A stretch of 64,000 nt of DNA from Streptomyces pseudovenezuelae (GCF_029892565.1 NZ_JARXVH010000007.1:310001-374000); one strand, 5' to 3'. Shown: positions 22,376 to 31,295, counted from the stretch's first letter. A program made the numbers and translations. Notes: generated by a model from the letters alone, not told the origin.

Positions 22376-23218
22376 TCAGTTCTTCTGAATCTGGTCGAAG
22401 GAGAGCTCGACCGGGGTCTCGCGGCCGAAGATCTCGACGAGACCCTTGACCTTCTTCGAGTCGGGGTTGATCTCGTTGATGGTCGCCTGCAGCGTCGCGA
22501 ACGGGCCGTCGGTGACGGTGACCGAGTCGCCGACCTCGAAGTCCAGCACCTGGACCTCGACCTTGCGCTGCGGGGCGGGCCTGCCCTCGGCCTCGGCGGC
22601 CTCACGGGCGGCCTTCTCCTCGGCCTCCGGGGCGAGCATCTTGACGATCTCGTCCAGGGTCAGCGGGTACGGGTCGTAGGCGTTGCCCACGAAGCCGGTG
22701 ACGCCGGGGGTGTTGCGGACGACGCCCCAGGACTCGTTCGTCAGGTCCATGCGCACCAGCACGTAGCCGGGGAGCTTGTTCTGCCGGACGGTCTTGCGCT
22801 CGCCGTTCTTGATCTGCGCGACCTCTTCCTGCGGCACCTCGGCCTGGAAGATGAAGTCCTCGACGTTCAGCGAGACGGCACGCTGCTCGAGGTTGGTCTT
22901 CACGCGGTTCTCGTAACCGGCGTAGGTGTGGATGACGTACCACTCGCCGGGCAGTGCGCGCAGCTCCTGGCGGAGGGCCTCGACCGGGTCGACCGGCTCG
23001 GGCTCCTCCTCGACGAGCTCGTCCTCGACGTCCTCGTCGGACGCGTCCTCGGCGGCCTCGTCCTCGACGTGCAGTGCGGCTTCCTCGGCGGGCTCGCCCG
23101 CCTCGGCCTCGGCAGCCTCGAACTCGTCCTGCTCGTCCGAGCCCTCGACGATGTCGAGCTCGTCATCGACCGACTCATCGGGCTCGACGGCGGCGTCGTT
23201 CAGGTTCGGGTCAGACAC
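22376..23218 (-). CDS. nusG: Transcription termination/antitermination factor NusG
   Basis: 280 aa. The first 90 residues are strongly acidic (EPDESVDDELDIVEGSDEQDEFEAAEAEAGE...), an extension typical of Streptomyces NusG. The NGN domain follows (GEWYVIHTYAGYENRVKTNLEQRAVSL...), and the KOW domain is at about 225-278 (GDSVTVTDGPFATLQATINEINPDSKKVKGLVEIFGRETPVEL). It follows secE by 80 bases. It binds RNA polymerase and links it to Rho or the ribosome. Confidence 0.98.
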   Translation of the reverse strand: MSDPNLNDAAVEPDESVDDELDIVEGSDEQDEFEAAEAEAGEPAEEAALHVEDEAAEDASDEDVEDELVEEEPEPVDPVEALRQELRALPGEWYVIHTYAGYENRVKTNLEQRAVSLNVEDFIFQAEVPQEEVAQIKNGERKTVRQNKLPGYVLVRMDLTNESWGVVRNTPGVTGFVGNAYDPYPLTLDEIVKMLAPEAEEKAAREAAEAEGRPAPQRKVEVQVLDFEVGDSVTVTDGPFATLQATINEINPDSKKVKGLVEIFGRETPVELSFDQIQKN

Positions 23219-23260
23219 GATGGCTGCTTCTTCCTGGATACATAGGGGTGGAACATGCGA

Positions 23261-23288
23261 AAGGGGCGCCGGTTACCTCGGCGCCCTT
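23261..23288 (-). other. Hairpin between secE and nusG
   Basis: AAGGGGCGCCG / CGGCGCCCTT (one bulge), followed on the minus strand by CCCCTTTCGCATGTT. It could reduce read-through from secE into nusG or stabilise mRNA ends. Confidence 0.5.
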
Positions 23289-23298
23289 CGCTCTAGAC

Positions 23299-23583
23299 TC
23301 AGCCGAAGACGTACTTGGCGGCGTGGCTGAGCCCATAGTCAATCACGGTCACCAGGCCGATCATGATGACGACGAAGACAATGACCACCGTCGTGTACGT
23401 CGTCAGCTGGTTGCGCGTGGGCCAGACGACCTTGCGCAGCTCGGCGATGACCTGACGGTAGAAGAGGGCAAGCTTCTTGAACGGACCCTTCTTGGCCCGC
23501 TTACCGCCCTTTCGGGACTTCTTCGTCTCCTGCGCCTCGTCCTGGGCACCAGGCGTGTCGATGGAGCCCACGGCGTCCGCCAT
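23299..23583 (-). CDS. secE: Protein translocase subunit SecE
   Basis: 94 aa. A basic cytoplasmic N-terminus (KKSRKGGKRAKKGPFKKL) and the conserved amphipathic motif FYRQVIAELRKVVWPTRNQL are followed by a single membrane helix TTVVIVFVVIMIGLVTVIDYGL. It clamps SecY in the plasma-membrane translocon. The start ATG follows GGTGAGGACG. It lies just downstream of tRNA-Trp and upstream of nusG, a universal order in actinobacteria. Confidence 0.97.
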   Translation of the reverse strand: MADAVGSIDTPGAQDEAQETKKSRKGGKRAKKGPFKKLALFYRQVIAELRKVVWPTRNQLTTYTTVVIVFVVIMIGLVTVIDYGLSHAAKYVFG

Positions 23584-23691
23584 TCGTCCTCACCTGTTCC
23601 CGGGTCGTGGCCGTGCCGCGCCCGGTCTGAGCCGCACGGCTGTGCACTACTGTACGTACATGCACACACATCCTGGCGAAGGTGTGTGTAG

Positions 23692-23764
23692 CAGGGCCGG
23701 AGGGACTTGAACCCCCAACCGCCGGTTTTGGAGACCGGTGCTCTACCAATTGAGCTACGACCCT
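23692..23764 (-). tRNA. tRNA-Trp (anticodon CCA)
   Basis: 73 bases with no encoded CCA. The acceptor stem AGGGTCG pairs with CGGCCCT. The anticodon loop reads CTCCAAA, giving anticodon CCA. The T-loop GTTCAAGTC is present. It precedes secE on the same strand. Confidence 0.97.
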
Positions 23765-24046
23765 TTGCGCGTCCCCCAACGTACCGCATCCGACCGAGTG
23801 CTCGGTGTGCACCTTCCACGGCGCGGCAGTTGATGGCCAACGAGGTGAGAGTGTACGTGGTCCGGGGCGCCCCGTCGAACAGAAAGCGCCCGTAGGGGCC
23901 TTGGCGGAGGAAGATCGTCGGAAAACCGACGGAAGATCACCAGGCCACCGCGTGATTCCGGACGGGTGTTCAGTGGTCGACCGCTACATGTTCAGTCTGT
24001 GAAACCCGCGTGCCGGTGGCGTTTCCGGTCTGAAACGATGGGCCCC

Positions 24047-25273
24047 ATGAGCCCTGCAACCCCTCCCACCGAGCGCCGGGTCTCCGCCCGAGTCGGCGCG
24101 ATCTCCGAGTCCGCCACCCTCGCCGTCGACGCCAAGGCCAAGGCCCTCAAGGCCGCCGGGCGTCCGGTGATCGGCTTCGGCGCCGGCGAACCCGACTTCC
24201 CGACCCCGGACTACATCGTCGAGGCCGCCGTCGAGGCCTGCAAGAACCCGAAGTACCACCGCTACACGCCGGCCGGCGGACTGCCCGAGCTGAAGGCCGC
24301 GATCGCCGCGAAGACACTGCGCGACTCCGGCTACGAGGTCGAGGCGTCCCAGATCCTGGTGACCAACGGCGGCAAGCAGGCCATCTACGAGGCCTTCGCC
24401 GCGATCCTCGACCCGGGCGACGAGGTCATCGTCCCGGCGCCGTACTGGACGACGTACCCGGAGTCGATCCGCCTGGCCGGCGGTGTCCCGGTGGACGTCG
24501 TCGCGGACGAGACGACCGGCTACCGGGTCTCGGTCGAGCAGTTGGAGGCGGCGCGCACCGAGAACACGAAGGTCCTCCTCTTCGTCTCCCCCTCGAACCC
24601 CACCGGCGCGGTCTACACGCGCGCGCAGATCGAGGAGATCGGCCGCTGGGCCGCCGACAAGGGCCTGTGGGTCCTGACGGACGAGATCTACGAGCACCTC
24701 GTGTACGGCGACGCCGAGTTCCACTCGCTCCCGGTGGTCGTGCCCGAGCTCGCCGACAAGACGATCGTGGTCAACGGTGTCGCCAAGACGTACGCGATGA
24801 CGGGCTGGCGCGTGGGCTGGGTGATCGGCCCGAAGGACGTGGTCAAGGCCGCGACGAACCTCCAGTCGCACGCCACGTCGAACGTCTCCAACGTGGCGCA
24901 GGTCGCCGCGCTGGCCGCCGTATCCGGTGATCTGTCGGCCGTGGAGAAGATGAAGGAGGCCTTCGACCGCCGCCGCAAGACCATCGTGCGGATGCTGAAC
25001 GAGATCGACGGCGTGCTCTGCCCGGAGCCCGAGGGCGCCTTCTACGCGTACCCGTCGGTCAAGGCCCTGCTCGGCAAGGAGATCCGCGGCAGGCGGCCGG
25101 CGGACACGGTCGAGCTGGCCGCGCTCATCCTGGAGGAGGCCGAGGTCGCGGTCGTTCCTGGCGAGGCATTCGGCACCCCGGGTTATCTGCGGCTGTCGTA
25201 CGCCCTGGGTGACGAGGATCTCGTCGAGGGCGTCAGCCGGATCCAGAAGCTGCTGGCCGAGGCGCAGGACTGA
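24047..25273 (+). CDS. aspC: Aspartate/aromatic aminotransferase, class I (PLP)
   Basis: 408 aa from the ATG at 24047 (MSPATPPTERRVSARVGAIS); an ATG at 24038 is the alternative. Fold type I PLP enzyme: SNPTG (about 183-187), Asp212 in TDEIYEH, the PLP lysine K247 in NGVAKTYAMTGWR, and Arg255. It is of the aspartate aminotransferase Ib kind found next to secE in Streptomyces, so it probably makes aspartate from oxaloacetate and glutamate. Upstream, 23765-24046 holds no gene; it contains a direct repeat TGTTCAGT (23967-23974 and 23989-23996, two helical turns apart) that may be a control site. Confidence 0.93.
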   Translation: MSPATPPTERRVSARVGAISESATLAVDAKAKALKAAGRPVIGFGAGEPDFPTPDYIVEAAVEACKNPKYHRYTPAGGLPELKAAIAAKTLRDSGYEVEASQILVTNGGKQAIYEAFAAILDPGDEVIVPAPYWTTYPESIRLAGGVPVDVVADETTGYRVSVEQLEAARTENTKVLLFVSPSNPTGAVYTRAQIEEIGRWAADKGLWVLTDEIYEHLVYGDAEFHSLPVVVPELADKTIVVNGVAKTYAMTGWRVGWVIGPKDVVKAATNLQSHATSNVSNVAQVAALAAVSGDLSAVEKMKEAFDRRRKTIVRMLNEIDGVLCPEPEGAFYAYPSVKALLGKEIRGRRPADTVELAALILEEAEVAVVPGEAFGTPGYLRLSYALGDEDLVEGVSRIQKLLAEAQD

Positions 25274-25298
25274 CGTTTTCGCGCTCCACGCACGCGTG

Positions 25299-25330
25299 AC
25301 GGGCCGCCTCCCCGAGGGGAGACGGCCCGT
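25299..25330 (+). terminator. Terminator after aspC
   Basis: Stem ACGGGCCGCCTCCCC / GGGGAGACGGCCCGT with a 2-base loop, followed by TTTCT; 25 bases past the stop codon. Confidence 0.85.
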
Positions 25331-25403
25331 TTCTCAGTGCGAGCAAGACCACGTAAGGGGAATCCGGTATCGGGACGGCGCCGGCGTGCGGCAGGATCCT
25401 CCA

Positions 25404-26441
25404 ATGGAGCGTGTACGTGATGTCTCTGAGCTGCCGAAGGCCCATCTGCATCTGCACTTCACCGGGTCGATGCGGCCGGCGACCGTGCTGGAACTGGCCG
25501 ACAAGTACGGCGTCCGCCTGCCCGACGCCCTGACCGAGGCGCTGACCAGCGGGGAGCCACCGAGACTGCGGGCTACGGACGAGCGGGGCTGGTTCCGTTT
25601 CCAGCGCCTGTACGACGCCGCGCGGTCGTGTCTGCGGGAACCGGACGACATCCGTCGGCTGGTGCGGGAGGCCGCCGAGGAGGACGTCAAGGACGGCTCG
25701 GGGTGGCTGGAGATCCAGGTCGACCCGACGTCGTACGCACCGCGGCTGGGCGGGCTGATCCCGGCGCTGGAGATCATCCTCGACGCGGTCGAGACGACGT
25801 CGCGCGAGACGGGGCTCGGGATGCGCGTGCTGGTCGCCGCGAACCGGATGAAGCACCCGCTGGACGCGCGCACGCTGGCCCGGCTCGCGGTGCGGTACGC
25901 CGACCGGGGCGTGGTCGGCTTCGGACTCTCCAACGACGAACGCCGGGGAATGGCGCGGGACTTCGACCGGGCCTTCCACATCGCGCGGGAGGGCGGGCTG
26001 CTGTCGGCTCCGCACGGTGGTGAGCTGACGGGGCCGTCGTCGGTGCGGGACTGTCTCGACGATCTGCACGCGGACCGACTCGGTCACGGTGTGCGGGCGG
26101 CGGAGGATCCGCGGCTCCTCAAGCGCCTCGCGGAGCGGGGCATCACCTGCGAGGTGTGCCCGGCGTCGAACGTCGCCCTGGGCGTCTACGAGAAGCCCGA
26201 GGACGTTCCGCTGCGCACGCTGTACGAGGCGGGCGTCCCGATGGCCCTGGGCGCCGACGACCCGCTGCTCTTCGGCTCGCGGCTGGCCGCCCAGTACGAG
26301 ATCGCCCGGCGCCATCACGCCTTCACGGACGAGGAGTTGGCGGAGCTGGCGCGGCAGTCGCTGCGGGCTTCGGCGGCGCCGGCGGATGTGAGGGCGAAGC
26401 TGTTGGCGGGGGTCGACGACTGGCTGGCGCAGGGCGTGTGA
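25404..26441 (+). CDS. add: Adenosine deaminase-family protein
   Basis: 345 aa from the ATG at 25404. Zinc ligands: H16-x-H18 in HLHLHFTGS, the His/Glu pair in SAPHGGE, His in DRLGHGVRA, and Asp in GADDPLLFGS. The canonical motif is TDDP; here Thr is Ala, but the catalytic and metal Asp residues remain. Members deaminate adenosine, adenine or related purines; the substrate is not certain for this subgroup. It follows aspC after a terminator and converges on murB. Confidence 0.85.
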   Translation: MERVRDVSELPKAHLHLHFTGSMRPATVLELADKYGVRLPDALTEALTSGEPPRLRATDERGWFRFQRLYDAARSCLREPDDIRRLVREAAEEDVKDGSGWLEIQVDPTSYAPRLGGLIPALEIILDAVETTSRETGLGMRVLVAANRMKHPLDARTLARLAVRYADRGVVGFGLSNDERRGMARDFDRAFHIAREGGLLSAPHGGELTGPSSVRDCLDDLHADRLGHGVRAAEDPRLLKRLAERGITCEVCPASNVALGVYEKPEDVPLRTLYEAGVPMALGADDPLLFGSRLAAQYEIARRHHAFTDEELAELARQSLRASAAPADVRAKLLAGVDDWLAQGV

Positions 26442-26493
26442 CGGGTCGGGGGGCGCTCTGGGCCTGGGCTGGTTTGGAGGCTGGGCGAGTTCT

Positions 26494-27549
26494 CTAGAGG
26501 GTCACGCCGACCGTCACCGGTTCGTTGACCAGCGTGATGCCGAAGGTGTCTCGGACGCCGGCGACGACCTCGCGCGCGAGGTCGAGCAGGTCCTCCGTGG
26601 TGGCGGCGCCGCGGTTGGTGAGGGCGAGGGTGTGCTTGGTGGAGATGCGGGCGGGGCCGGTGCCGTAGCCCTTGGTGAAGCCCGCCTTGTCGATCAGCCA
26701 GGCCGCGGAGGTCTTGGTGTGGCCCTCCCCCGCCGGGTACGCGGGCGGTTCCGCGCCGTCGCCGAGGTGCTCGCGCACGCGTGCGTGGAACGCGGCGAAC
26801 TCCTCGTCGGTGAGGATCGGGTTGGTGAAGAAGGAACCTGCCGACCAGGTGTCGTGGTCCTCGGGGTCCAGGACCATGCCCTTGCCGGAGCGCAGCTTGA
26901 GGACGGTCTCGCGGGCGGCCGCCAGCGGGACGCGGTCACCGGGCTCTACGCCGAGTGCGCGGGCGGTCTCGGCGTACTTGATCGGCGCGGAGAGCCCTTC
27001 CGCGTCCTCCAGGTCGAAGCGGACGCGCAGGACGACGTAGCGCTCGGGGTCGGCCTTGAAGCGGCTGTGGCGGTAGGAGAAGGCGCACTCGGCGCTCGGG
27101 ACGGTGACCGTCTCGCGCGCGTGCCGGTCGTACGCGACCACTTCGCTGATCGTGGACGACACTTCCTGTCCGTACGCCCCTACGTTCTGAATCGGCGTCG
27201 CACCCGCCGACCCCGGAATACCGGCCAGACACTCGATCCCGGCGAGCCCGGCCTCGACGGTACGGGCGACCGCGTCGCTCCACACCTCACCGGCGGCGAG
27301 CTCCAGCCGAGTGCCGTCGAGCGCGAACCCCTTGGTGGCGACGACGAGCGCGGTCCCGGCGAACCCCTTGTCGCCGATCACCAGATTCGAACCCCCACCG
27401 ATCACCAACAACGGCGTCCCGCTGTCATCGGCCTCCCGGACAGCGTCGATCACCTCGGCGTCACTCGTCGCGGTGACCAGCCGATCAGCGGGACCACCCA
27501 ACCGAAAGGTGGTCAGCGGGGCGAGGGGGGCGTCGTGAAGTTCCAGCAC
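26494..27549 (-). CDS. murB: UDP-N-acetylenolpyruvoylglucosamine reductase
   Basis: 351 aa from the GTG at 27549 (VLELHDAPLAPLTTFRLGGPADRLV). The open frame runs 342 bases further upstream but that stretch is Pro/His/Arg-rich and unconserved. FAD-binding motifs LLVIGGGSNLVIGDKGF and GIPGSAGATPIQNVGAYGQE are present, then the catalytic parts AFSYRHSRFK and WSAGSFFTNP. It makes UDP-MurNAc for peptidoglycan in the cytoplasm. The ribosome site is weak. Confidence 0.95.
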   Translation of the reverse strand: MLELHDAPLAPLTTFRLGGPADRLVTATSDAEVIDAVREADDSGTPLLVIGGGSNLVIGDKGFAGTALVVATKGFALDGTRLELAAGEVWSDAVARTVEAGLAGIECLAGIPGSAGATPIQNVGAYGQEVSSTISEVVAYDRHARETVTVPSAECAFSYRHSRFKADPERYVVLRVRFDLEDAEGLSAPIKYAETARALGVEPGDRVPLAAARETVLKLRSGKGMVLDPEDHDTWSAGSFFTNPILTDEEFAAFHARVREHLGDGAEPPAYPAGEGHTKTSAAWLIDKAGFTKGYGTGPARISTKHTLALTNRGAATTEDLLDLAREVVAGVRDTFGITLVNEPVTVGVTL

Positions 27550-28009
27550 GCGCTCAAGAGTACGAGACGGGACTGACGGGGGGTGTCTGCGGCGGGGTGG
27601 GGCGGCGGGTAGGGGTCGGGTGCCTGCGGCGCCTGTGCGGGATGGGTGGGGGTGCGCGTAGCGCCTTCGCTTGGCGGTGTGGGTCGGGGCCGGGGCGGGG
27701 GGTGTCCGTCCTCGGTCCGGTGGCACATGGGGTTTTGGATGTGCCGTGCCTTGACACCGGACACTGCGGGCGGACACCCCCCCGCCCCGGCCCCTTCTCG
27801 CCGTGGGCGGGTGCGGGTGTCGTCCCCGGCACGTCCACTTTCCGCTACGAGCGCGTGCCGGTGGCGTCTGGAGCTGCGGGCGGTCGCCCATCCCCGGCCT
27901 CCAGGCAGGCCTGCCGCTGGTGCGGCACCCGTCCCAGCGGCAGGCGGCGCCCTGTCAGTGCCGGGCTGCGCTGCCGACCCGGCCTCAGCCTCTGTCTAAG
28001 GGCACGCGG
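27550..28009. other. Gene-free interval with two long inverted repeats
   Basis: 460 bases without a credible gene (the open frames here are Arg/Gly/Pro-only). It contains (i) GGGGCCGGGGC-G6-TGTCCG at 27686-27708 against its complement at 27771-27794, about 23 bp with a single-base bulge and a 62-base loop; (ii) a perfect 12-bp hairpin GCCTGCCGCTGG / CCAGCGGCAGGC (27909-27945). They may be remnants of a dispersed GC-rich intergenic repeat. No promoter was identified. Confidence 0.6.
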
Positions 28010-28041
28010 AAACGGCCCCGCCCTTCCGGGCGGGGCCGTTT
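28010..28041 (-). terminator. Terminator of the MFS gene
   Basis: AAACGGCCCCGCCC / GGGCGGGGCCGTTT, a perfect 14-bp stem with a 4-base loop, 13 bases past the MFS stop codon and T-ended on the minus strand. Symmetric, hence bidirectional. Confidence 0.9.
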
Positions 28042-28053
28042 CGTTGAGGGATG

Positions 28054-29496
28054 TCAGCCTGCGATCGACTCCAGGGCCGGGGTCTGGTCCTCCGTCGGTG
28101 ACGACTCCGCAGCCTTCTCGGAGCGCCTCGTCGGGATGGCCAGGGCCGCGATACCGGCGAGAGCCACAACCGCCGCGCCAGTGACGAGCGCCGGCTGCAG
28201 GCCGTCGACGAAGGTCTGGCCGGACTCGTAGCCGCCCTGGGAGGCGAAGATCGACGCCATGATGGCGATGCCGAGCGCGCCGCCGACCTCGCGCAGGGCG
28301 TTGTTCGCACCGGAGGCGATGCCCTGTTCCTTGGGCAGGACGCTGGACATGACCAGGTTGGCCGCCGGGGCGAAGTACAGGGCCATGCCGATGCCGCTGA
28401 TGATCAGGCCCGGCAACTGGACGGCGTAGGAGGCGTCGGGGGTGACCACTGACGCCATCCAGGCGAGGCCGGCGGCCTGGAGGAAGAGGCCCGTGGCGAC
28501 GACGGGGCGGCCGCCGATGCGGTCGGAGAGGATGCCGGCGATGGGGGCGACCAGCATCGGCATGCCGGTCCAGGGCAGCATCCGCAGACCCGCCTCGGTG
28601 GGCGAGTAGCCGAGGACGCCCTGCATGTACTGGCTGAGCAGGAAGATCGACCCGAACATCCCGAGGAACATCAACAGGCTCGCCGCGTTGATGCCGGCGA
28701 AAGCACGCGAGCGGAACAGCCGCATCGGGAGCATGGGGTTCTTGGCGCGGACGCTGTAGAGGACGAAGGCTACGAGCAGTGCCGATCCGGCGAACAGGCC
28801 GGTCAGGACCAGAGGGCTGCTCCAGCCGTCGGACGGGCCACGGACCAGGCCGTAGACGATCCCGAACAGGCCGCCGCTGGCGAGCACCGTGCCGGGCACG
28901 TCCAGCGGCGCACCGGTGCCGAAGGACTCGGCGAGACGCAGGCGGGCCAGGGGCAGCAGCGCGATGCCGAGCGGAACGTTCAGCCAGAAGATCCAGTGCC
29001 AGGAGATGTGCTCGGTGAGGCTGCCGCCGATGAGGGGGCCGGACGCCACTGCGAGACCGTTGACCGCGCCCCAGATGCCGAACGCCATTCCGCGCTTCGC
29101 CGCCGGTACGGCCGCGGTCAGGAGGGTGAGGGTCAGCGGCATCATGATCGCCGCGCCCACGCCCTGGACCGCGCGGGCCGCGATCAGGCTGTCGATTCCG
29201 GTGGCCATGGCCGCCGCGGCGGACGCGACGGTGAAGACGCTGATGCCGACGAGGAACATCCGGCGGCGGCCGAACCGGTCGCCGAGCGCCGCGCCGAACA
29301 TCAGGAGCACGGCGAAGGTGAGCGTATAGGCGCTCACGGTCCATTCGAGGTCGCCCAGCGCGCCGCCGAGATCCTTACGGATGGAGGGCAGTGCGGTGGT
29401 GACCACGAGGTTGTCGAGGGCCGCCATGAATCCGGCGACGCTGGTGATGACGAGGGCCCAGACGGTTCCCCCGCGACGTGCTGTCTGCTCTGACAT
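28054..29496 (-). CDS. MFS drug exporter, DHA2 (EmrB/QacA) type
   Basis: 480 aa, about 14 membrane helices. The N-terminal helix has LDNLVVTTALPSIRKDL (DHA2 signature). Motif A is GAALGDRFGRRRMFLVG, and motif C-like AVNGLAVASGPLIGGSL is in helix 5. It should export a toxic compound by proton antiport. It lies downstream of, and in the same direction as, the TetR gene, 115 bases apart. A copy of the TetR operator lies 44 bases upstream, so expression is likely induced by its substrate. GGGGGAG precedes the ATG. Confidence 0.93.
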   Translation of the reverse strand: MSEQTARRGGTVWALVITSVAGFMAALDNLVVTTALPSIRKDLGGALGDLEWTVSAYTLTFAVLLMFGAALGDRFGRRRMFLVGISVFTVASAAAAMATGIDSLIAARAVQGVGAAIMMPLTLTLLTAAVPAAKRGMAFGIWGAVNGLAVASGPLIGGSLTEHISWHWIFWLNVPLGIALLPLARLRLAESFGTGAPLDVPGTVLASGGLFGIVYGLVRGPSDGWSSPLVLTGLFAGSALLVAFVLYSVRAKNPMLPMRLFRSRAFAGINAASLLMFLGMFGSIFLLSQYMQGVLGYSPTEAGLRMLPWTGMPMLVAPIAGILSDRIGGRPVVATGLFLQAAGLAWMASVVTPDASYAVQLPGLIISGIGMALYFAPAANLVMSSVLPKEQGIASGANNALREVGGALGIAIMASIFASQGGYESGQTFVDGLQPALVTGAAVVALAGIAALAIPTRRSEKAAESSPTEDQTPALESIAG

Positions 29497-29539
29497 CGCT
29501 CCCCCAGAGAGTGATCAGTCGCTTAGGTTGAGTCCACGT

Positions 29540-29561
29540 GATTAGTTATTGATTACTAACT
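29540..29561 (-). promoter_or_regulatory. TetR operator upstream of the MFS gene
   Basis: 22-bp near-palindrome, core TTAGTTATTGATTACTAAC on the plus strand. It agrees with the site in front of tetR at 17 of 22 positions in the same register. Confidence 0.8.
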
Positions 29562-29611
29562 TTCGCGGACATGAAAAGGCGGTGGCGGCGCCTCTCCCGC
29601 ACTTGCGTGAA

Positions 29612-30199
29612 CTATTCGCTCTGGGTGACCTGCGCGCCCGGCCGGCTCCTGAGCCGCGCCTCCGGACCGAAGCCCTCCCAGACCCGATGCCCAGGTGGAA
29701 AACCCATGGCCACCAGGCAGTTGATGAGCATCCCGTACGCCAAGAACGACGTCGTCTCATCGATGTCGGCACCGAACGACAGGCGCAGCGTGTCCCACAG
29801 CCGCGACCAGCCCGCCCGCACCTCCTCGCCGAGTTCGAGGTCACCGGCCTGCTCGGCGGCGGCCACGGTGATGTACATCTGCATCTGCATCAGCAGCCGC
29901 TCCGGCCGCTCCGCGATGACCTTGCGGTACGTCTCTCCCATGGCCTGCAGGGCCTCTTCACCCTCCAGCCCCTCGGCGGCCTCCTCGAACGTGCGGATCG
30001 TGTCCTCCACACACCGCTGGCACACCGCGAGGAACATCGCCTTCTTGCCCGGGAAGAGCCGGAAGAGATACGGCTGCGAGACGCCGACACGCTTGGCGAT
30101 CGCCTCGGTCGACGTGCCGTAGTACCCACCGCGGGCGAACTCGGCGGTCGCCGCGCGAATGACGCTCTCGCGCCTCTCTTCTGCGCTCATCCTGACCAT
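29612..30199 (-). CDS. TetR-family repressor of the MFS gene
   Basis: 195 aa. The N-terminal DNA-binding domain reads RESVIRAATAEFARGGYYGTSTEAIAKRVGVSQPYLFRLFPGKKAMFLAVC (helix-turn-helix about 29-52). The rest is an all-helical ligand-binding and dimer domain. The operator at 30207-30228 covers its own promoter, and a second copy lies before the MFS gene, so it probably represses both. There is no good ribosome site before the ATG at 30199, and the promoter position predicts a transcript starting at or next to that ATG, i.e. a leaderless mRNA. Confidence 0.92.
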   Translation of the reverse strand: MVRMSAEERRESVIRAATAEFARGGYYGTSTEAIAKRVGVSQPYLFRLFPGKKAMFLAVCQRCVEDTIRTFEEAAEGLEGEEALQAMGETYRKVIAERPERLLMQMQMYITVAAAEQAGDLELGEEVRAGWSRLWDTLRLSFGADIDETTSFLAYGMLINCLVAMGFPPGHRVWEGFGPEARLRSRPGAQVTQSE

Positions 30200-30205
30200 G
30201 TGACG

Positions 30206-30235
30206 AAGTTAGTGCTCAATCACTAACTACGTCAA
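30206..30235 (-). promoter_or_regulatory. tetR promoter overlapped by its operator
   Basis: Minus strand TTGACG (30230-30235), 18 bases, TAACTT (30206-30211). The operator AGTTAGTG-N6-CACTAACT (30207-30228) has perfect arms and covers spacer and -10. Predicted transcription start is at about 30199, the A of the start codon. Confidence 0.75.
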
Positions 30236-30360
30236 GTGTGGATGCGGGATGGATTCGGGCGAGGGGTACGGGGCGGGCGTGAGGTGTCGGCGGTGGGCGA
30301 GGTCCGTAAGAGGCGCCCTCAATGGAGTGCGCCCCTTACCGCGCGCCACGCGTGCGTGCC

Positions 30361-30795
30361 TCAGCCCAGGCGTACGACCGCCCTGGACATGCCCAGCACC
30401 TTCTGGCCGGCGCTGGTCGCCGTGAGGTCCACGCGGACCGTGTTGTCGTCGAGCTTGGCGGCGACCTTGCCGCTGACTTCGATGACGGCGCCCTGGTCGT
30501 CGTTCGGGACGATGACCGGCTTGGTGAAGCGGACGCCGTACTCGACGACCGCGCCCGGGTCTCCGGTCCAGTCGGTGACCACGCGGATCGCCTCGGCCAT
30601 GGTGAACATGCCGTGCGCGATCACGTCCGGCAGCCCGACCTCCTTGGCGAACTTCTCGTTCCAGTGGATCGGGTTGAAGTCCCCGGACGCGCCCGCGTAC
30701 TGGACGAGCGCCGCACGGGTCACGGGAAAGCTCTGGGCGGGCAGTTCGGTGCCGACCTCGACGTCGTCGTAAGCGATCTTCGCCGTCATCGTCAC
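30361..30795 (-). CDS. MaoC-family dehydratase (HadB-like)
   Basis: 144 aa hot-dog fold. The hydratase motif GDFNPIHWNEKFAKEVGLPDVIAHGMFTM holds the catalytic Asp and His. It overlaps the upstream partner by ATGA (30792-30795), so the two are made together. By analogy with mycobacterial HadAB it is the catalytic half of a heterodimeric (3R)-hydroxyacyl dehydratase for fatty-acid or related chain elongation; the exact pathway is inferred. Confidence 0.88.
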   Translation of the reverse strand: MTMTAKIAYDDVEVGTELPAQSFPVTRAALVQYAGASGDFNPIHWNEKFAKEVGLPDVIAHGMFTMAEAIRVVTDWTGDPGAVVEYGVRFTKPVIVPNDDQGAVIEVSGKVAAKLDDNTVRVDLTATSAGQKVLGMSRAVVRLG

Positions 30796-31244
30796 GCCTC
30801 CTCTGCCGCGCGGGCGACCAGCTTCGTCAGGGCGGTCACGACGTGCTCGCCCGCCTCGTCGTGGACCTCGCCGCGGATGTCCACGATGTCGTTGCCGGCC
30901 ATGGACTTGATGGCGTCGATGGTCGAGGTGACGGTGAGCCGGTCACCGGCCCGCACCGGACGGGCGTAGACGAACTTCTGGTCGCCGTGCACGACCCGGC
31001 TGTAGTCCAGGCCCAGTTGGGGGTCCTCGATGACCTGACCCGCGGCCTTGAAGGTGATCGCGAACACAAAGGTCGGCGGGGCGATCACATCGGGGTGACC
31101 GAGCGCCTTGGCGGCCTCCGGGTCCGTGTACGCCGGGTTGGCGTCTCCTACCGCGACCGCGAACTCACGGATCTTCTCCCGGCCCACCTCGTACGGGTCG
31201 GTGGGCGGATAGGTCCGCCCCACGAAGGACTGGTCGAGCGTCAT
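30792..31244 (-). CDS. UPF0336 MaoC-N domain protein (HadA/HadC-like)
   Basis: 150 aa from the ATG at 31244 (MTLDQSFVGRTYPPTDPYEVG). Hot-dog fold with GDANPAYTDPEAAKALGHPDVIAPPTF. The catalytic His of the hydratase motif is replaced by Tyr, so it is the structural, substrate-binding partner of the MaoC protein encoded right after it. This pair next to rpmG is conserved in Streptomyces. AGGAGGTGCC precedes the start. Confidence 0.9.
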   Translation of the reverse strand: MTLDQSFVGRTYPPTDPYEVGREKIREFAVAVGDANPAYTDPEAAKALGHPDVIAPPTFVFAITFKAAGQVIEDPQLGLDYSRVVHGDQKFVYARPVRAGDRLTVTSTIDAIKSMAGNDIVDIRGEVHDEAGEHVVTALTKLVARAAEEA

Positions 31245-31295
31245 GGCTCGGCACCTCCTGTTGTCTGAACCGGTCGGTAACCGGGGCCGATAACG

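Noticed and set aside
27597..28184. 195-codon plus-strand frame between murB and the MFS gene
   Set aside because: Composition is Arg/Gly/Pro from GC-rich repeats and it runs over the MFS terminator and coding end.
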